From Streptomyces diastatochromogenes (GTDB lineage: Bacteria; Actinomycetota; Actinomycetes; Streptomycetales; Streptomycetaceae), in assembly GCF_002242805.1 (NCBI RefSeq), contig NZ_MCGQ01000019.1, forward strand, positions 1-51,345: a stretch of 51,345 bases of DNA, in the 5' to 3' direction. This document shows positions 50,077 through 51,345 of the stretch, piece after piece. The notes under the pieces were generated by a model that was not told the DNA's origin, did not search any database, and saw only the letters and a list, made by a program, of their open reading frames with translations. The position numbers and the translations under genes are program-made. The stretch's first letter is position 1. Each line of letters begins with the position of its first letter.

Positions 50077-50106
50077 GGGCGGCCCCGGCCCAGGCCGGGG
50101 CCGCCC
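50077..50106 (+). terminator. Perfect GC-rich hairpin after the accessory gene
   Basis: Fourteen-base arms GGGCGGCCCCGGCC and GGCCGGGGCCGCCC are separated by CA, four bases after the stop codon. There is no T-run, so it could be a terminator of the GC-rich actinobacterial kind or a message-stabilising hairpin. Confidence 0.6.
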
Positions 50107-50181
50107 CTCCCAGGCATCCTCCCAGACGACCAACCGGAGAACCCCGTAACCACCCGCACACCACCACCGATCAGCCACCGC

Positions 50182-50325
50182 CTGACGCCCCGCCTCGCGA
50201 CCGCGCTGTTCCGCCGCTACCTGCGCGCCTGCATTCCCGTAGACCCCGACCACACCTCCCCACTGGCCGGTGCGCACCCCGAAGCCGCTCTCTCCGAGGC
50301 CCAGCGGACCGGCCACCACCGCTGA
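50182..50325 (+). CDS. Possible very small protein without a standard start
   Basis: The frame encodes TPRLATALFRRYLRACIPVD, then TSPLAGAHPEAALSEAQRT, with GC-rich third positions, and ends 21 bases before the next gene. No ATG, GTG or TTG is in frame. A CTG at 50182 is one option. A GTA at 50146 stands at the right distance behind CGGAG and would add TTRTPPPISHRL. Real coding is likely, but the start is unresolved. Confidence 0.35.
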   Translation: MTPRLATALFRRYLRACIPVDPDHTSPLAGAHPEAALSEAQRTGHHR

Positions 50326-50346
50326 CCCAGACACCCTCGGAGCAAC

Positions 50347-50730
50347 ATGACCCACCCGACCCCGTACGCCGTCCGGCTGGCCGACGAGATCACACGCCAA
50401 CTGGGACGACTCTCCAACGACCTCCAGCGGCTGCCCGCCACCGAGGCCCTGCAGGTCATCGCACGTGTCCTCCACCCTGACGACGGAATCCTCGGCGCCT
50501 TCACCCATCTCGTGATCACCGGCTCCTACTTCGCCAAGGACCAAGCCGAGCGCGGAGTGTTGCCGGCGGAGGTATGGCTGTCCCTGGGCCGGGCCGCGAA
50601 CGAACTGCATGACATCGGCCTCGACCTGGACAACCACAACGAGACGCTCACCCAGTTCGGCACACGCCCCAGTACGACCACGGCCAAGCCACCGGCCCCC
50701 GCCCCGCTCGTCGCCCGGCGGCGCCGATGA
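50347..50730 (+). CDS. Hypothetical helical protein
   Basis: A protein of 127 residues with GGAG five bases before the ATG. Helical throughout: RLADEITRQLGRLSNDLQRL, then ALQVIARVLHPDDGILGAFT and AANELHDIGLDLDNHNETLT. A Pro-rich basic tail ends it. Similar small proteins accompany DUF317 genes in Streptomyces elements. Its stop overlaps the ATG of the next DUF317 gene (ATGA). Confidence 0.7.
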   Translation: MTHPTPYAVRLADEITRQLGRLSNDLQRLPATEALQVIARVLHPDDGILGAFTHLVITGSYFAKDQAERGVLPAEVWLSLGRAANELHDIGLDLDNHNETLTQFGTRPSTTTAKPPAPAPLVARRRR

Positions 50731-51345
50731 GGAATACCCAGTGGCACGGCTGGGGTTCAGGCGAGCAGGCCGAGCAGCACTACCTCGTCGAGCCCCGAGC
50801 GCTGGCCGGCGGCGGCGACATCCGCCACGTCTCGGAGTTCCTGCGTGCCTCCGGCTGGCGGGACAAGTCCAAGAACGGCGGCCCATTGGTCTTGGAGAGA
50901 CCCGACCGCGCGGTCTGGATCTCCTACGACCCGTTCACCCAGCCGGGCGGCTGGGCGATCCGTGGCGCGGCACAGGGGCACCAGGCCGAGTGGTGGGCGG
51001 TGATCGGCCGACAGGCCCCGGTGGAGATCATCGCCGGACTGACCGACGCCCTCACCCGTCCCCGCTCCGCGCACGCCCCCAACGTGTGGGCGCCCCTGGA
51101 GGGACACCGCTGGCACACCCGGCTCGAGGGCCGGCACTACGCCGCGACCAGTCCCGATGGTTCGGCCTGGATGCACTTCCGCCAGGACGGCGACGGCAAC
51201 CCCCTGTGGTGGTCGGGCGCCAGGGACGAGCACGGCAACGGCTGGACCGCCCAGTTCGCCCCCAGCACCCCCATGCACCTCGTCCAGGCCTTCTCCACCG
51301 CGCTCGCATCTCCTGAGCCCGTGATGCGTCCGCGCGGACGCGTCC
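50727..51345 (+). CDS. DUF317-domain protein, cut by the window end
   Basis: The frame is open to the last base (over 205 residues). Two DUF317 units are visible: HYLVEPRALAGGGDIRHVSE, then WAIRGAAQGHQAEWWAVIGR closing with VEIIAGLTDALTRP. The second begins APLEGHRWHTRLEGRHYAAT and ends WTAQFAPSTPMHLVQAFSTA. Trp-rich strands and the closing helices are characteristic. ATG overlaps the preceding stop. Function of DUF317 is unknown. Confidence 0.8.
   Translation, partial: MRNTQWHGWGSGEQAEQHYLVEPRALAGGGDIRHVSEFLRASGWRDKSKNGGPLVLERPDRAVWISYDPFTQPGGWAIRGAAQGHQAEWWAVIGRQAPVEIIAGLTDALTRPRSAHAPNVWAPLEGHRWHTRLEGRHYAATSPDGSAWMHFRQDGDGNPLWWSGARDEHGNGWTAQFAPSTPMHLVQAFSTALASPEPVMRPRGRV

Noticed and set aside
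1..51345. CRISPR arrays, tRNA, rRNA and known riboswitches
   Set aside because: No regularly spaced direct repeats of CRISPR type, no cloverleaf-like sequence and no recognisable conserved RNA element were seen on either strand; subtle RNAs cannot be excluded by eye.

Overview
The window is high-GC actinobacterial DNA, almost certainly Streptomyces or a close relative. Reading frames use G/C at third positions, GTG and TTG starts are common, and the families present (WhiB, DUF317, DUF4913, DUF6233, MmyB-type XRE regulators, SCO6880/DUF6112-type secretion genes) are typical of streptomycete accessory DNA. No rRNA, tRNA, CRISPR array, integrase or complete insertion sequence was seen. I read the window as part of a conjugative or mobilisable element (a plasmid or an integrated element) with cargo between its backbone modules.

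Layout. (1) 1-2.5 kb: a decayed NUDIX gene, a hotdog thioesterase and an XRE/MmyB-type regulator with a perfect palindrome upstream. (2) 3.7-11.1 kb, plus strand: a replication and mobilisation block. It holds a winged-helix Rep-like protein with iteron-like repeats inside its gene, a zinc-finger protein, a WhiB protein, a membrane protein whose gene carries 13 exact GGGGACCG octamers, small proteins, a MobC-like protein with a perfect 17-bp inverted repeat inside its gene (oriT candidate), and a relaxase. Many of these genes are joined by ATGA stop/start overlaps. (3) 11.2-23.5 kb: cargo. It holds a lipoprotein, DUF317-type proteins, a frameshifted TniQ-like remnant, a low-GC membrane-anchored protein, an unrecognised four-gene operon (16.6-19.4 kb, candidate defence system), DUF6233, an ATP-dependent DNA ligase, a shortened NUDIX protein and decayed DNA. 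(4) 23.5-29.4 kb, minus strand: a tightly packed nine-gene operon. It encodes three small paralogous proteins, two winged-helix regulators, an MFS transporter, a conserved small protein, an ATP-grasp ligase and a short NucA/NucB-type nuclease domain.

(5) 29.6-34.5 kb, minus strand: two secreted proteins, an operon with DUF4913, a RelE-fold protein and a fourth paralogue of the small family, then an orphan DNA methyltransferase. (6) 34.6-43.6 kb, plus strand: a type IV secretion-like conjugation operon. It holds a lysozyme-like/NlpC-P60 wall hydrolase, DUF6112, a one-TM protein, a VirB6-like membrane protein, a SCO6880-like protein and a VirB4-like ATPase. A short foreign gene lies inside it in reverse orientation. 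(7) 43.6-51.3 kb, plus strand: a train of small, overlapping, partly paralogous genes (DUF317-like and related), several frameshifted and several apparently starting at CTG. The window ends inside a DUF317 gene.

How it fits together (inference). The MobC/relaxase pair would nick at the inverted repeat near 8.3 kb. The VirB4/VirB6-like apparatus plus the wall hydrolase would form the channel. The octamer array could be a loading site for a transfer or partition protein. Two promoters at 34.6 kb are near mirror images and appear to drive the conjugation operon and the methyltransferase in opposite directions. A DNA motif there also occurs in the iteron region of the Rep-like gene, which suggests shared control of replication and transfer. 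No coupling ATPase (VirD4/TraB) is in the window.
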